A stretch of DNA of 40,479 bases from Gp7-AA6 sp036001245 (GTDB taxonomy: Bacteria > Acidobacteriota > Thermoanaerobaculia > UBA5066 > Gp7-AA6), in the NCBI GenBank assembly GCA_036001245.1, contig DASYUL010000151.1, positions 1 to 40,479 on the forward strand, given 5' to 3'. A model generated the notes under the pieces. That model ran no database searches. It was not told the DNA's origin and worked only from the letters and a program-made list of their open reading frames with translations. Both the position numbers and the translations under genes were made by a program. Below are positions 1 through 7,751 of this stretch, piece after piece. Within the stretch, counting starts at the first letter, position 1. Every line of letters begins with the position of its first letter.

Positions 1-1
1 G

Positions 2-49
2 GGCGGTCGCACCGTCGGGGCGGGCACGATTACAGAGATTTTGGAGTAA
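2..49 (+). CDS. tuf: Elongation factor Tu, C-terminal end (partial)
   Basis: Only the last 15 codons are present, and the gene runs off the left edge. The translated end, GGRTVGAGTITEILE followed by TAA at 47-49, is the typical EF-Tu C-terminus (domain 3), the GTPase that delivers aminoacyl-tRNA to the ribosome. Its place directly upstream of rpsJ matches the usual str-S10 junction, where tuf closes the str operon (rpsL-rpsG-fusA-tuf). The call rests on 15 residues plus context, which together are quite diagnostic. Confidence 0.85.
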   Translation, partial: GGRTVGAGTITEILE

Positions 50-97
50 CGATGCTTCGAGAACCGACGCGGAGGATTTCGGCCATGGGATGTTGCT

Positions 98-137
98 CAA
101 CGGCCGTTGACTCTCTACCGGCGCCGTCGAGGCGCCG
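98..137 (+). promoter_or_regulatory. Hairpins in the tuf-rpsJ gap
   Basis: The 94-base gap between tuf and rpsJ holds a perfect 12-base palindrome at 98-109. It also holds a 7-bp all-GC stem (119-125 with 131-137, loop GTCGA) that ends six bases before the rpsJ ATG. No U-run follows, so it is not a classic terminator. There is no clear Shine-Dalgarno sequence between the hairpin and the start codon. A role in rpsJ translation or S10-operon control is an inference. Confidence 0.4.
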
Positions 138-143
138 CTAAAA

Positions 144-461
<318 letters not shown>

Positions 462-479
462 CGAGAGAGCAGTCGCGAA

Positions 480-1124
480 ATGCCAGTCAACGGAATTCTC
501 GGCAGAAAAGTGGGCATGACCCAGATCTTCGCGACCGACGGCACGCTCGTGCCGGTGACGGTCGTCGAAGCGGGACCGTGCCTGGTCCTCCAGAAGAAGA
601 CGGCGGACAAGGACGGTTACGTCGCGATTCAGATCGGCCTCGTCGAGTCGCGTCCCGACCGCCGGGCGAACCGCTCGCGCAAGGGGCATTTCGACCGCGC
701 CGGGGTGGCGCCGATGCGCAACCTCGCGGAAGTCGACCTCGACGGCGAGGACGAGCTGAAGCCGGGCGACAAGGTTCTCTGCGACACGTTCAAGGAGAAG
801 GATCACGTCGACGTGATCGGGGTCTCCAAGGGGAAGGGCTTCGCGGGCGTCGTGCGGCGCCATCACTTCCGCGGCGGCGCGGCGAGCCACGGCTCCATGT
901 TCCACCGCGCGCCCGGCTCGATCGGTGCGTCGGCGTTCCCTTCGCGCGTGATGCCGGGGAACCGCTCCTCGGGCCGGCTCGGCGGGCGGCAGGCCACCGC
1001 GAAGAACCTCGTCGTCGTGCGCGTCGACGCCGAGAAGAACCTGATCTATCTGCGCGGCGCGGTCCCGGGCGCGCGCCGCAGCCTCGTGAAGATCGTGCGC
1101 TCGAACTTCGGGAAGTCGGAGTGA
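480..1124 (+). CDS. rplC: 50S ribosomal protein L3
   Basis: L3 is an early-assembling 50S protein whose extended loop reaches the peptidyl transferase centre. The 214-residue product begins NGILGRKVGMTQIF, the family hallmark. The loop GSIGASAFPSRVMPGNRSS lies near residues 142-160 and is followed by the GGRQAT segment. Length is close to the usual ~210. It follows rpsJ by 18 bases and is followed by rplD after 5 bases, so co-transcription is expected. Confidence 0.97.
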   Translation: MPVNGILGRKVGMTQIFATDGTLVPVTVVEAGPCLVLQKKTADKDGYVAIQIGLVESRPDRRANRSRKGHFDRAGVAPMRNLAEVDLDGEDELKPGDKVLCDTFKEKDHVDVIGVSKGKGFAGVVRRHHFRGGAASHGSMFHRAPGSIGASAFPSRVMPGNRSSGRLGGRQATAKNLVVVRVDAEKNLIYLRGAVPGARRSLVKIVRSNFGKSE

Positions 1125-1129
1125 CGGAC

Positions 1130-1759
1130 ATGGCGAAGCTGCCCGTCGTGAACTGGAAGAAGGAGCGCGTGGGGGAGGTCGAGCTTCCCGCCGCCGTGTT
1201 CGAGTACCCCTTCCGCAGCCACCTCGTGTGGGAAGCGGTCAAGGCGTACCAGGCCGGCCAGCGCCGCGGGACGCACAAGACCAAGGCCCGTTCCGAGGTC
1301 TCCGGGAGCGGCCGCAAGCCATTCAAGCAGAAGGGAACCGGACGGGCCCGCCAGGGCGGTTCCCGCCCGCCGATCCACCGCCACGGCGGCACGGCGCACG
1401 GACCCGTGCTCCGCTCGTACGAGCAGAAGCTCTCGGCCGGTGAGAAGAAGAACGCGCTCAAGGCCGCGCTGTCGCGGCGCGTCAAGGAGGAGCGCCTCCT
1501 CGTCCTCGAGGGTCTCAATCTCACGACCCACCGGACGAAGGACTTGAAGGCGGCCGTCGAAGGGCTCGGGATCTCCGGGAAGGCGCTCTTCGTGGATTCC
1601 CGCGGCAACGAAAACTTCGCGCGCGCGTCTCGGAACGTCTCGGAGTGGAAGCTCGTCGATCCGCTCGCGGTCAACGTCTACGACGTGATGAGCCACGGAA
1701 CTCTCATCGTCTCGAAGGATGCGTTCTCGCGCGTGGTCGCGACCCTGGGAGGCGAGTGA
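1130..1759 (+). CDS. rplD: 50S ribosomal protein L4
   Basis: L4 lines the exit tunnel, and in some bacteria it represses its own operon. The product is 209 residues from the ATG at 1130, five bases after rplC. The reading frame stays open far upstream, but the homologous part begins MAKLPVVNW, so the long upstream extension is a frame artefact. The tunnel loop GSGRKPFKQKGTGRARQGG is present around residues 61-79, followed by the conserved HGGTAHGP. Its stop overlaps the rplW start as TGATG, which implies translational coupling. Confidence 0.96.
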   Translation: MAKLPVVNWKKERVGEVELPAAVFEYPFRSHLVWEAVKAYQAGQRRGTHKTKARSEVSGSGRKPFKQKGTGRARQGGSRPPIHRHGGTAHGPVLRSYEQKLSAGEKKNALKAALSRRVKEERLLVLEGLNLTTHRTKDLKAAVEGLGISGKALFVDSRGNENFARASRNVSEWKLVDPLAVNVYDVMSHGTLIVSKDAFSRVVATLGGE

Positions 1760-2049
1760 TGGATCCGCAACGAGTGATCCGGCGGCCGCTCATCACCGAG
1801 AAAGCCACGCGTCTGAAGGACGCCTCGAACACCGTCTGCTTCGAGGTCGCTCGCGACGCGAACAAGATCGAGATCGCCCGCGCGGTGCAGGCGCTCTTCG
1901 GCGTCAAGGTCGCGGGAGTCCGCGTTGCGAACCGCGAAGGGAAGTGGAAGCGGATGGGCCGCTTCATCGGCCAGCGAAAAGCCTGGAAGAAGGCTTACGT
2001 TCGCCTCGCGCCGGGCGAGAAGCCGATCGAGTTCTTCGAAGGGGTGTAG
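1759..2049 (+). CDS. rplW: 50S ribosomal protein L23
   Basis: L23 stands at the tunnel exit, where trigger factor and SRP dock. The 96-residue product has the family opening VIRRPLITEKATRL and the segment VRVANREGKWKRMGR near residues 52-66. The ATG at 1759 overlaps the rplD stop by one base (TGATG). An in-frame upstream extension exists but lies within rplD and is not homologous. It is followed by rplB after four bases. Confidence 0.96.
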   Translation: MDPQRVIRRPLITEKATRLKDASNTVCFEVARDANKIEIARAVQALFGVKVAGVRVANREGKWKRMGRFIGQRKAWKKAYVRLAPGEKPIEFFEGV

Positions 2050-2053
2050 ATAA

Positions 2054-2884
2054 ATGGCCTTGAAGAAGTACAACCCGACCTCGGCGGGGCGTCGTTTCCA
2101 GACGTCGCTCACGTTCGACGAAATCTCCGCCGTGCGTCCCGAGAAGTCCTTGACGGTCGGCATGCGGTCGACCGGCGGACGGAACAACCAGGGCCGGGTG
2201 ACCTCCCGCTACATGGGGGGAGGGCACAAGCGGCTCTACCGGTTGATCGACTTCCGGCGCGACAAGATGGGCGTGCCTGCGCGCGTCGCAACGATCGAGT
2301 ACGATCCGAACCGGACGGCGCGGATCGCGCTCCTCCACTACGCCGACGGGGAGAAGCGGTACATCCTGGCGCCGAACGGTCTCACGGTGGGCGCGCAGGT
2401 CGTCGCGGGCCCGACCGCGGACATTCTGCCCGGCAACGCGCTGCCGCTCCGCGGAATCCCGCTCGGGACGACGATTCACAACATCGAGCTGAAGCGCGGC
2501 CGCGGCGGCCAGCTCGTCCGGTCGGCGGGCGCGGCGGCGCAGCTGATGGCCAAAGAGGGAAGTTACGCACAGGTGCGCCTTCCGTCCGGCGAGGTCCGCG
2601 AGGTCCACATCGAGTGCTACGCGACGATCGGACAGGTCGGAAACCTCGAGCACGAGAACGTCTCGGTCGGGAAGGCCGGCAGGAACCGGTGGATCGGCCG
2701 GCGTCCACACGTCCGCGGCGTCGCGATGAATCCGGTCGACCATCCGATGGGGGGCGGCGAGGGCAAGACCTCCGGCGGCCGCCACCCGACGTCGCCCTGG
2801 GGCTGGAAGACGAAGGGTATGAAGACGAGAAACAACAAGCGGACGGATTCGTTCATCGTCCGCCGCCGCAAGGCGAAAGCTTAA
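2054..2884 (+). CDS. rplB: 50S ribosomal protein L2
   Basis: L2 is a primary 23S rRNA binder needed for subunit joining and peptidyl transferase activity. At 276 residues it matches the usual 273-277. Visible marks are KKYNPTSAGRR at the start, the GRNNQGR-like region, and the C-terminal NPVDHPMGGGEG loop with the conserved His near the peptidyl transferase centre. It ends in a basic tail. It lies in tight operon spacing between rplW and rpsS. Confidence 0.97.
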   Translation: MALKKYNPTSAGRRFQTSLTFDEISAVRPEKSLTVGMRSTGGRNNQGRVTSRYMGGGHKRLYRLIDFRRDKMGVPARVATIEYDPNRTARIALLHYADGEKRYILAPNGLTVGAQVVAGPTADILPGNALPLRGIPLGTTIHNIELKRGRGGQLVRSAGAAAQLMAKEGSYAQVRLPSGEVREVHIECYATIGQVGNLEHENVSVGKAGRNRWIGRRPHVRGVAMNPVDHPMGGGEGKTSGGRHPTSPWGWKTKGMKTRNNKRTDSFIVRRRKAKA

Positions 2885-2899
2885 GGAGTCGCTCGAGAA

Positions 2900-3262
2900 A
2901 TGGCGCGATCGATCAAGAAGGGCGCGTTCGTGGACGACCACCTGACCAAGAAGGTGGTCGCGCTGAACACGACCCGCGAGCGCAAGGTGATCAAGACGTG
3001 GTCGCGTCGGTCGACCATCGTTCCGGACATGGTCGGGCACACGATTGCGGTCCACAACGGCCGGAAGTTCATCCCGGTCTACATCGCCGAGAACATGGTC
3101 GGCCACAAGCTGGGTGAGTTCTCCCCGACGCGGATCTTCAAGGGCCACGGCGGCAAGAAGGCCGAGACGGGGGCGAAGCTGGGCGCTCCGGCGACTCCGG
3201 GCGCACCGAGCGCGCCGGGAGCGCCGCCGGCCGCGGCGCCCGCCAAGGGAGCGCCGGCATGA
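2900..3262 (+). CDS. rpsS: 30S ribosomal protein S19 with C-terminal extension
   Basis: S19 pairs with S13 in the 30S head. Residues 1-85 are typical, with SIKKGAFVDDHL at the start, then SRRSTIVPDMVGHTIAVHNG and GHKLGEFSPTR. After the usual end of about 92 residues, the product continues for roughly 30 residues rich in Ala, Pro and Gly, giving 120 residues in total. Its last four bases overlap the rplV start (ATGA), so the extension reaches right up to the next gene. The extension has no recognisable domain. Confidence 0.95.
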   Translation: MARSIKKGAFVDDHLTKKVVALNTTRERKVIKTWSRRSTIVPDMVGHTIAVHNGRKFIPVYIAENMVGHKLGEFSPTRIFKGHGGKKAETGAKLGAPATPGAPSAPGAPPAAAPAKGAPA

Positions 3263-3597
3263 AGGCGAAGGCGACCCTGCGATATCGCAAGGGATCGGCG
3301 CAGAAGGCCCGTCTCGTCGCGGACCTCGTCCGCGGAAAGTCGGTCAACGACGCGCTCGCGATCCTGCGTCACACGCCGAAGGTCGCGGCCCGCGACGTCG
3401 AGAAGACGCTGCGGTCGGCCGTCGCCAACGCCGAGCAGAGGGAAGCGCACCTGGACGTGGACGAGCTCGTGGTCAAGCGGATCTTCGTGGACAAGGGGCC
3501 GCAGGACAAGCGCGTTCGCCCCGCGCCCATGGGCCGCGCGTTCCGCGTGTTGCATCGCAAGAGTCACCTGACGATCGAAGTGTCGGACGAGAAATAG
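3259..3597 (+). CDS. rplV: 50S ribosomal protein L22
   Basis: L22 spans from the surface into the exit tunnel through a beta-hairpin. The 112-residue product has the family pattern YRKGSAQKARLVADLVRGK near the start and the hairpin tip RVRPAPMGRAFRV around residues 84-96. It overlaps rpsS by four bases and precedes rpsC by seven. Length and sequence are ordinary. Confidence 0.96.
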   Translation: MKAKATLRYRKGSAQKARLVADLVRGKSVNDALAILRHTPKVAARDVEKTLRSAVANAEQREAHLDVDELVVKRIFVDKGPQDKRVRPAPMGRAFRVLHRKSHLTIEVSDEK

Positions 3598-3604
3598 AGG
3601 AATC

Positions 3605-4255
3605 ATGGGACAGAAAGTCCATCCCTACGGCTTCCGCCTCGGCTTCAACCGGACCTGGCACTCGCGCTGGTTCGCGTCGAAGGAGTACGTGAACTACCTA
3701 CACGAGGACCTGAAGCTCCGCAAGGAGCTGAAGGGCCGCCTGTCTCATGCGGGAGTCTCGGAGATCGACATCGAGCGCTTCGCGAACAAGCTCAAGGTGA
3801 ACATCCAGACGTCGCGGCCCGGGATCATCATCGGGAAACGCGGCGCGGAGGTCGACAAGCTTCGGGACGAACTTCAGAAGCGGATGAAGGGCGAAGTCCA
3901 CATCAACATCATCGAGATCCAGCGGCCGGAGACGGACGCGCAGCTTGTCGCGGAGTCGATCGCGCTGCAGCTCGAGCGCCGGGTCGCTTTCCGGCGCGCG
4001 ATGAAGAAGGGCATCGAGTCCGCGTTCCGGTTCGGCGCGCAGGGAATCAAGATCCGCTGCGCCGGCCGGCTGAACGGAGCCGAGATCGCGCGCGCCGAGT
4101 GGTACCAGGAGGGGCGCCTTCCGCTCCACACTCTGAAGGCCGACATCGACTACGGGTTCGCGGAGGCGAACACGACCTACGGGAAGATCGGCGTGAAGGT
4201 GTGGATCTACCGCGGTGAGCAGCACAAGGCCAAGAACAGAAGGAAAACTGCGTAG
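3605..4255 (+). CDS. rpsC: 30S ribosomal protein S3
   Basis: S3 forms part of the mRNA entry site of the 30S subunit. The 216-residue product begins MGQKVHPYGFRLG, carries a type II KH domain with the GxxG loop IIIGKRG near residues 75-81, and has the C-terminal domain with RLNGAEIAR and the YGKIGVKVWIYRGE end. It is slightly shorter than the E. coli protein because the variable tail is short. The following 35-base gap holds a CTGAGAGCTGAGAAC repeat segment before rplP. Confidence 0.96.
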   Translation: MGQKVHPYGFRLGFNRTWHSRWFASKEYVNYLHEDLKLRKELKGRLSHAGVSEIDIERFANKLKVNIQTSRPGIIIGKRGAEVDKLRDELQKRMKGEVHINIIEIQRPETDAQLVAESIALQLERRVAFRRAMKKGIESAFRFGAQGIKIRCAGRLNGAEIARAEWYQEGRLPLHTLKADIDYGFAEANTTYGKIGVKVWIYRGEQHKAKNRRKTA

Positions 4256-4257
4256 CT

Positions 4258-4286
4258 CAAGGACTGACAGCTGAGAGCTGAGAACT
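4258..4286 (+). repeat. CTGAGAACT-type intergenic repeat, copy 1
   Basis: The rpsC-rplP gap contains overlapping CTGA-based units (gactgacagctgagagct then gagaac) and ends in a short T-run. The same vocabulary recurs at 8966-8998 and 22785-22845. It replaces any clear Shine-Dalgarno sequence in front of rplP. Function is unknown. Confidence 0.5.
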
Positions 4287-4290
4287 TTTT

Positions 4291-4716
4291 ATGTTGATGC
4301 CGTCGAAAGTGAAGTACCGCAAGCAGCAGCGGGGTCGGATGCGCGGAAAGGCGTATCGCGGCGGGACCCTCGCGTTCGGCGACATGGGACTCCAGGTCCT
4401 GGAGCCCGGCTGGGTGACGGCCCGCCAGATCGAGGCGGCCCGGATCGCGATGACCCGATCCATCAAGCGCGGCGGAAAGATCTGGGTCCGGATCTTCCCC
4501 GACAAGCCGTACACGAAGAAGCCCGCCGAAACGCGCATGGGCAAAGGAAAGGGTCCACCCGAGGGGTGGGTCGCCGTCGTCAAGCCGGGCCGGGTCCTCT
4601 ACGAGATGGAGGGCGTCGATCTCGCGACCGCGAAGGAGGCGCTCGGTCTCGCGGCGGACAAGATCGGACTCAAGACCCGTTTCATCACACGCGAGTCGGA
4701 GATGGAGCTGCGATGA
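4291..4716 (+). CDS. rplP: 50S ribosomal protein L16
   Basis: L16 sits near the A-site finger and peptidyl transferase centre and helps position A-site tRNA. The 141-residue product starts MLMPSKVKYRKQQRG. The ML(L/M)P opening is typical of the family, which supports the ATG at 4291 over the one six bases later. The conserved segment KIWVRIFPDKPYTKKPAE lies near residues 68-85, followed by RMGKGKG. It overlaps rpmC by four bases. Confidence 0.96.
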   Translation: MLMPSKVKYRKQQRGRMRGKAYRGGTLAFGDMGLQVLEPGWVTARQIEAARIAMTRSIKRGGKIWVRIFPDKPYTKKPAETRMGKGKGPPEGWVAVVKPGRVLYEMEGVDLATAKEALGLAADKIGLKTRFITRESEMELR

Positions 4717-4931
4717 AGAAGAAGGAAAGGGAGACGCTCGCCCAGCAGGGTCAAGCGGATCTCGTCGAGAAGGAAAAGCAGCTGAAAGACGCCTCCTGGA
4801 AGCTCCGGCTCCAGAAGGCGACCGGACAGCTCGACAACCCGATGCGACTGAAGGTGCTGCGGCGCGACATCGCGCGGGTGAAGACGTACCGCCGGGCCCT
4901 CGAGCTTCGGGCGGAGCCGGAGAAACAGTGA
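4713..4931 (+). CDS. rpmC: 50S ribosomal protein L29
   Basis: L29 is a small two-helix protein at the tunnel exit next to L23. The 72-residue product is Lys/Glu-rich. The family pattern is weaker at its start but clear in LRLQKATGQLDNPMRLKVLRRDIAR. The ATG at 4713 overlaps the rplP stop (ATGA), and its stop overlaps the rpsQ ATG by one base. Position between L16 and S17 is diagnostic. Confidence 0.93.
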   Translation: MKKKERETLAQQGQADLVEKEKQLKDASWKLRLQKATGQLDNPMRLKVLRRDIARVKTYRRALELRAEPEKQ

Positions 4932-5209
4932 TGGAAGCCACCGCGAACAAAGCGCCCTCGCGCGGACGCGCCACGAAGGTCGGGCGTGTCGTCTCCGACG
5001 CGATGAACAAGTCGATCGTGGTCGAGGTCGAGCGTCACGTCGAGCACGGCCGGTACCTGCGGACGGTCAAACGCACGAGCCGGTTCATGGCCCACGACGA
5101 GGGCAACGCCGCGAAGGCGGGCGACCGGGTCCGAATCGAGGAAACGCGGCCGATGTCCAAGAGGAAGCGGTGGATTCTGAGGGAAGTCCTCGTCAGGGCG
5201 GAGGCATAG
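4931..5209 (+). CDS. rpsQ: 30S ribosomal protein S17
   Basis: S17 is an OB-fold 16S rRNA binder important for early 30S assembly. The product is 92 residues. The family core is visible as KVGRVVSDAMNKSIVVEVERH and later GDRVRIEETRPMSKRKRW. The ATG at 4931 shares a base with the rpmC stop. A GTG immediately before it (4928) would add one Met. An N-terminal tail of about 14 residues precedes the core. Confidence 0.95.
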   Translation: MEATANKAPSRGRATKVGRVVSDAMNKSIVVEVERHVEHGRYLRTVKRTSRFMAHDEGNAAKAGDRVRIEETRPMSKRKRWILREVLVRAEA

Positions 5210-5238
5210 ATGCAAGCGACATTTCGTAGGGTGGCGGC

Positions 5239-5616
5239 ATGATCCAGATGGGCACCATCCTGGAAGTCGCGGACAATTCGGGCGCGCGCAAGATCGCGTG
5301 CATCCGGATGCGGGGCGGTTCCGCGGGCCGGTACGCGGGGTTGGGCGACGTCATCACCGCGTCCGTGAAGGAAGCCGCGCCCGATTCGCCGTTCGTCGAG
5401 AAGCACGGAAAGCGGGTCGTGAAGGCGGTCATCGTGCGCACGCGCCGCAACCACCGCCGGCGCGACGGCTCCTACATCCGATTCGACGACAACGCCGCCG
5501 TCCTGATCTCCCCGGAGGGAGAGCCCGTGGGAACTCGGGTCTTCGGGCCCGTCGCCCGTGAGCTGCGGGAGAAGAAGTTCATGAAGATCATTTCGCTCGC
5601 CCCGGAGGTGCTGTGA
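5239..5616 (+). CDS. rplN: 50S ribosomal protein L14
   Basis: L14 forms an inter-subunit bridge and is the target of the silencing factor RsfS. The 125-residue product has the hallmarks IQMGTILEVADNSGAR at the start, KAVIVRTRRNHRRRDGSYIR near residues 56-75, and FGPVARELRE near the end. A 29-base gap from rpsQ marks the usual S10/spc boundary, but no promoter or terminator is evident there. Confidence 0.96.
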   Translation: MIQMGTILEVADNSGARKIACIRMRGGSAGRYAGLGDVITASVKEAAPDSPFVEKHGKRVVKAVIVRTRRNHRRRDGSYIRFDDNAAVLISPEGEPVGTRVFGPVARELREKKFMKIISLAPEVL

Positions 5617-5637
5617 GAACAGCACCGTCTGGGGGTT

Positions 5638-5659
5638 CGGGGGACCGCAAGGTCCCCCG
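5638..5659 (+). promoter_or_regulatory. GCAA-capped perfect hairpin between rplN and rplX
   Basis: A perfect 9-bp stem (5638-5646 with 5651-5659) closed by a GCAA (GNRA-type) tetraloop sits in the 55-base rplN-rplX gap. It ends just before the AAGGAG Shine-Dalgarno of rplX. No U-run follows. It would be transcribed within the operon and could act on rplX translation, mRNA processing or be a repeat copy. Only the structure is seen directly. Confidence 0.55.
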
Positions 5660-5671
5660 CCAAGGAGTCCT

Positions 5672-5998
5672 GTGAAGCAGAAGCCTCGTCTGAAGAGGAA
5701 CGACGTCGTGGTCGTCGTCTCCGGCCGCGACCGCGGCCGCCAGGGAAAAATCCTCAAAGTCCTTCCCACGGCGGAGCGCGTGATCGTCGAGCGGGTGAAC
5801 ATGATCAAGAAACACGTGCGCCCCAACCCCTCGAAGAACATCGCGGGGGGGATCTCGGAGAAGGAAGCCCCGATTCACATCTCCAACGTGATGCTGGTCG
5901 ACCCGGACCGCAACACGCGGACGCGGATCGGCCGCCGCCGCGACGCCGAGGGCGCGCCGGAGCGTTTCGCGAAGAAGAGCGGCGCGGCGCTGACTTAG
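5672..5998 (+). CDS. rplX: 50S ribosomal protein L24
   Basis: L24 is an assembly-initiator protein of the 50S subunit. The 108-residue product carries the KOW motif (NDVVVVVSGRDRGRQGKILKV, near residues 10-30, here written in part) and the family segment VNMIKKHVRPN. The GTG start at 5672 is chosen because AAGGAG lies five bases upstream and no suitable ATG exists. A perfect GCAA hairpin precedes the ribosome-binding site. Confidence 0.95.
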   Translation: MKQKPRLKRNDVVVVVSGRDRGRQGKILKVLPTAERVIVERVNMIKKHVRPNPSKNIAGGISEKEAPIHISNVMLVDPDRNTRTRIGRRRDAEGAPERFAKKSGAALT

Positions 5999-6000
5999 GG

Positions 6001-6026
6001 CGGAACACGGAAGACGGAACACGGAA
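6001..6026 (+). repeat. Two direct copies of CGGAACACGGAA upstream of rplE
   Basis: Identical 12-base units at 6001-6012 and 6015-6026 occupy half of the 48-base rplX-rplE gap and run into a purine-rich GAAGAGGAAGAAGAA stretch before the GTG start. The purine tract may supply ribosome binding. Otherwise no function is visible. Confidence 0.6.
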
Positions 6027-6046
6027 AACACGAAGAGGAAGAAGAA

Positions 6047-6604
6047 GTGGCAGTACCCAGGCTGAAAGAACGGTATGAACAGCAGGTCATCCCCGAGCTC
6101 GCGAAAGAGCTCGGCGAGGACAATGTCATGGCGTTGCCGCGTCTCGACCGGATCGTCCTGAACATGGGCCTCGGCGAGGCCGTGGCGAATCCGAAGATCC
6201 TCGAAGGGGCGGTCGACGAGCTCTCGGCGATCGCCGGACAACGGGCGGTGGTGACGAAGGCGAAGAAGTCGATCGCCACGTACAAGCTGCGCACCGGGAT
6301 GCCGATCGGCGCCCGCGTGACGCTGCGCGGCCGGCGGATGTACGACTTCCTCGACCGGTTGATCAACATCGCGCTGCCCCGGGTCCGCGACTTCCGCGGC
6401 GTGTCGCCCAAGGCGTTCGACGGCCGGGGCAACTACACGCTCGGAATTCGAGATCATTTCATTTTTCCGGAGATCGACTACGCGAGGACCGACAAGTCAA
6501 AGGGTTTGAACGTGACGATCGTGACAACCGCGGGGCGCGATGATCGCGCACTGGCGCTCCTGAAACGGCTCGGAATGCCGTTCGCGTCCCGCAAGGAGTC
6601 CTGA
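6047..6604 (+). CDS. rplE: 50S ribosomal protein L5
   Basis: L5 binds 5S rRNA and contacts P-site tRNA. The 185-residue product has the family start PRLKERYEQQVIPEL, the conserved RIVLNMGLGEA, the P-site loop with LRTGMPIGARVTLRG, and the C-terminal region IFPEIDYARTDKSKGLNV. The GTG at 6047 is preceded by a purine-rich tract. It is followed by rpsN after four bases. Confidence 0.96.
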   Translation: MAVPRLKERYEQQVIPELAKELGEDNVMALPRLDRIVLNMGLGEAVANPKILEGAVDELSAIAGQRAVVTKAKKSIATYKLRTGMPIGARVTLRGRRMYDFLDRLINIALPRVRDFRGVSPKAFDGRGNYTLGIRDHFIFPEIDYARTDKSKGLNVTIVTTAGRDDRALALLKRLGMPFASRKES

Positions 6605-6608
6605 CGAG

Positions 6609-6794
6609 ATGGCCAGAAGGGCAATGAGAATCAAGGCGGCGAGAAAGCCGAAGTTCATGACGCGGACGGTGCGCCGGTGTCGGGTCTGCGGCCGCGCGCG
6701 CAGCGTCCTGCGGAAGTTCGGGCTCTGCCGCATCTGTTTTCGATCGAACGCGAACGCCGGGTACGTCCCGGGCGTCGTGAAGGCGTCATGGTGA
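6609..6794 (+). CDS. rpsN: 30S ribosomal protein S14, zinc-binding type
   Basis: S14 completes the 30S head near S19 and S3. At 61 residues it is the short (type Z) form. Two CxxC pairs, C24/C27 and C40/C43 in RRCRVCGR and GLCRICFR, form the zinc ribbon. The C-terminus GYVPGVVKASW is typical. It is placed between rplE and rpsH with four-base gaps on both sides. Confidence 0.96.
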   Translation: MARRAMRIKAARKPKFMTRTVRRCRVCGRARSVLRKFGLCRICFRSNANAGYVPGVVKASW

Positions 6795-6798
6795 GGCG

Positions 6799-7194
6799 AT
6801 GACGAACGATCCACTGACCGACCTGTTGAACCGGCTGCGCAACGGGATGAGGGCCGGGCACGAGCGCGTCGACGTTCCCGCCTCGCGGATCAAGGAGGAC
6901 GTGCTTCGCGTCCTCGCCGAGGAGGGGTACGTCGGTTCGTGGCGGCGCGTCGAGGAGAAGGGACGGCCCGTCCTGCGGGTCGGGTTGAAGTACGACCACG
7001 AGGGGGGCCCGATCGTGGCGGGCATGGAACGGGTGTCGCGGCCCGGCCGGCGCGTCTACGCTCCGGCGAAGGAGATCCCGGAGGTCCTGGGCGGCCTCGG
7101 AATCTCGATCGTTTCCACTTCGAAGGGGATCGTCACCGGCCGGAAGGCGCGCGAGTCGCGCCTGGGCGGCGAGATCCTCTGCAACGTCTGGTAA
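6799..7194 (+). CDS. rpsH: 30S ribosomal protein S8
   Basis: S8 organises the central domain of 16S rRNA and, in E. coli, is the translational repressor of the spc operon. The 131-residue product begins MTNDPLTDLLNRLRNG and has the C-terminal signature ISIVSTSKGIVTGRKAR. Length is usual. Whether S8 regulates this operon cannot be told, since no E. coli-like target was recognised near rplE. Confidence 0.96.
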   Translation: MTNDPLTDLLNRLRNGMRAGHERVDVPASRIKEDVLRVLAEEGYVGSWRRVEEKGRPVLRVGLKYDHEGGPIVAGMERVSRPGRRVYAPAKEIPEVLGGLGISIVSTSKGIVTGRKARESRLGGEILCNVW

Positions 7195-7205
7195 CAGGAG
7201 AAGCC

Positions 7206-7748
7206 GTGTCACGCATCGGAAGAATGCCGGTCGCCATTCCCCAGGGGGTCGAGGTCCGCTCCGACGGCGGGTTCGTGCGGGTCAAGGGCCCGAAGGGGGA
7301 GCTCTCGAGCGCGATCCCGCCGGGAATCGCCGTCGAGATCGACAAGGGCGAGGTCCGTTTCGCGCGCTCGAACGACGAGCCGCAGCAGCGCGCGTGGCAC
7401 GGCCTCGTTCGCAGCCTGGTCGCGAACTCGGTCGACGGCGTCACGAAAGGGTTCTCGCGCGACCTGGAAATCGTGGGAGTCGGCTACAAGGCCGAGGTCA
7501 AGGGAAAGACGATCGTCTTCACGCTCGGCTACTCGCACCCGATCAACTTCCCCGTCCCCGACGGGATCAACGTGGCGCTCGATGCCAAGGCGGGCAAGCT
7601 CACGATCTCGGGCGCCGATCGCCAGAAGGTCGGTCAGACCGCCGCCGAGATCCGCAAGCTGCGCGTGCCCGACCCGTACAAGGCGAAAGGGATCAAGTAC
7701 GCCGACGAGGTGATCCGGCGCAAGGTCGGCAAGGCCGGTGGAAAGTAG
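7206..7748 (+). CDS. rplF: 50S ribosomal protein L6
   Basis: L6 lies at the base of the L7/L12 stalk near the factor-binding site. The 180-residue product from the GTG at 7206 starts SRIGRMPVAIPQGV and ends with the family signature RVPDPYKAKGIKYADE followed by a basic tail. The frame is open upstream into rpsH, but homology starts at the GTG, which lies 11 bases after the rpsH stop with AGGAG in front. Confidence 0.96.
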   Translation: MSRIGRMPVAIPQGVEVRSDGGFVRVKGPKGELSSAIPPGIAVEIDKGEVRFARSNDEPQQRAWHGLVRSLVANSVDGVTKGFSRDLEIVGVGYKAEVKGKTIVFTLGYSHPINFPVPDGINVALDAKAGKLTISGADRQKVGQTAAEIRKLRVPDPYKAKGIKYADEVIRRKVGKAGGK

Positions 7749-7751
7749 ACG

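Noticed and set aside
50..143. An S10 leader with L4-dependent attenuation as in E. coli
   Set aside because: The gap is only 94 bases and lacks a terminator-like U-run. The known E. coli leader structure is not recognisable.
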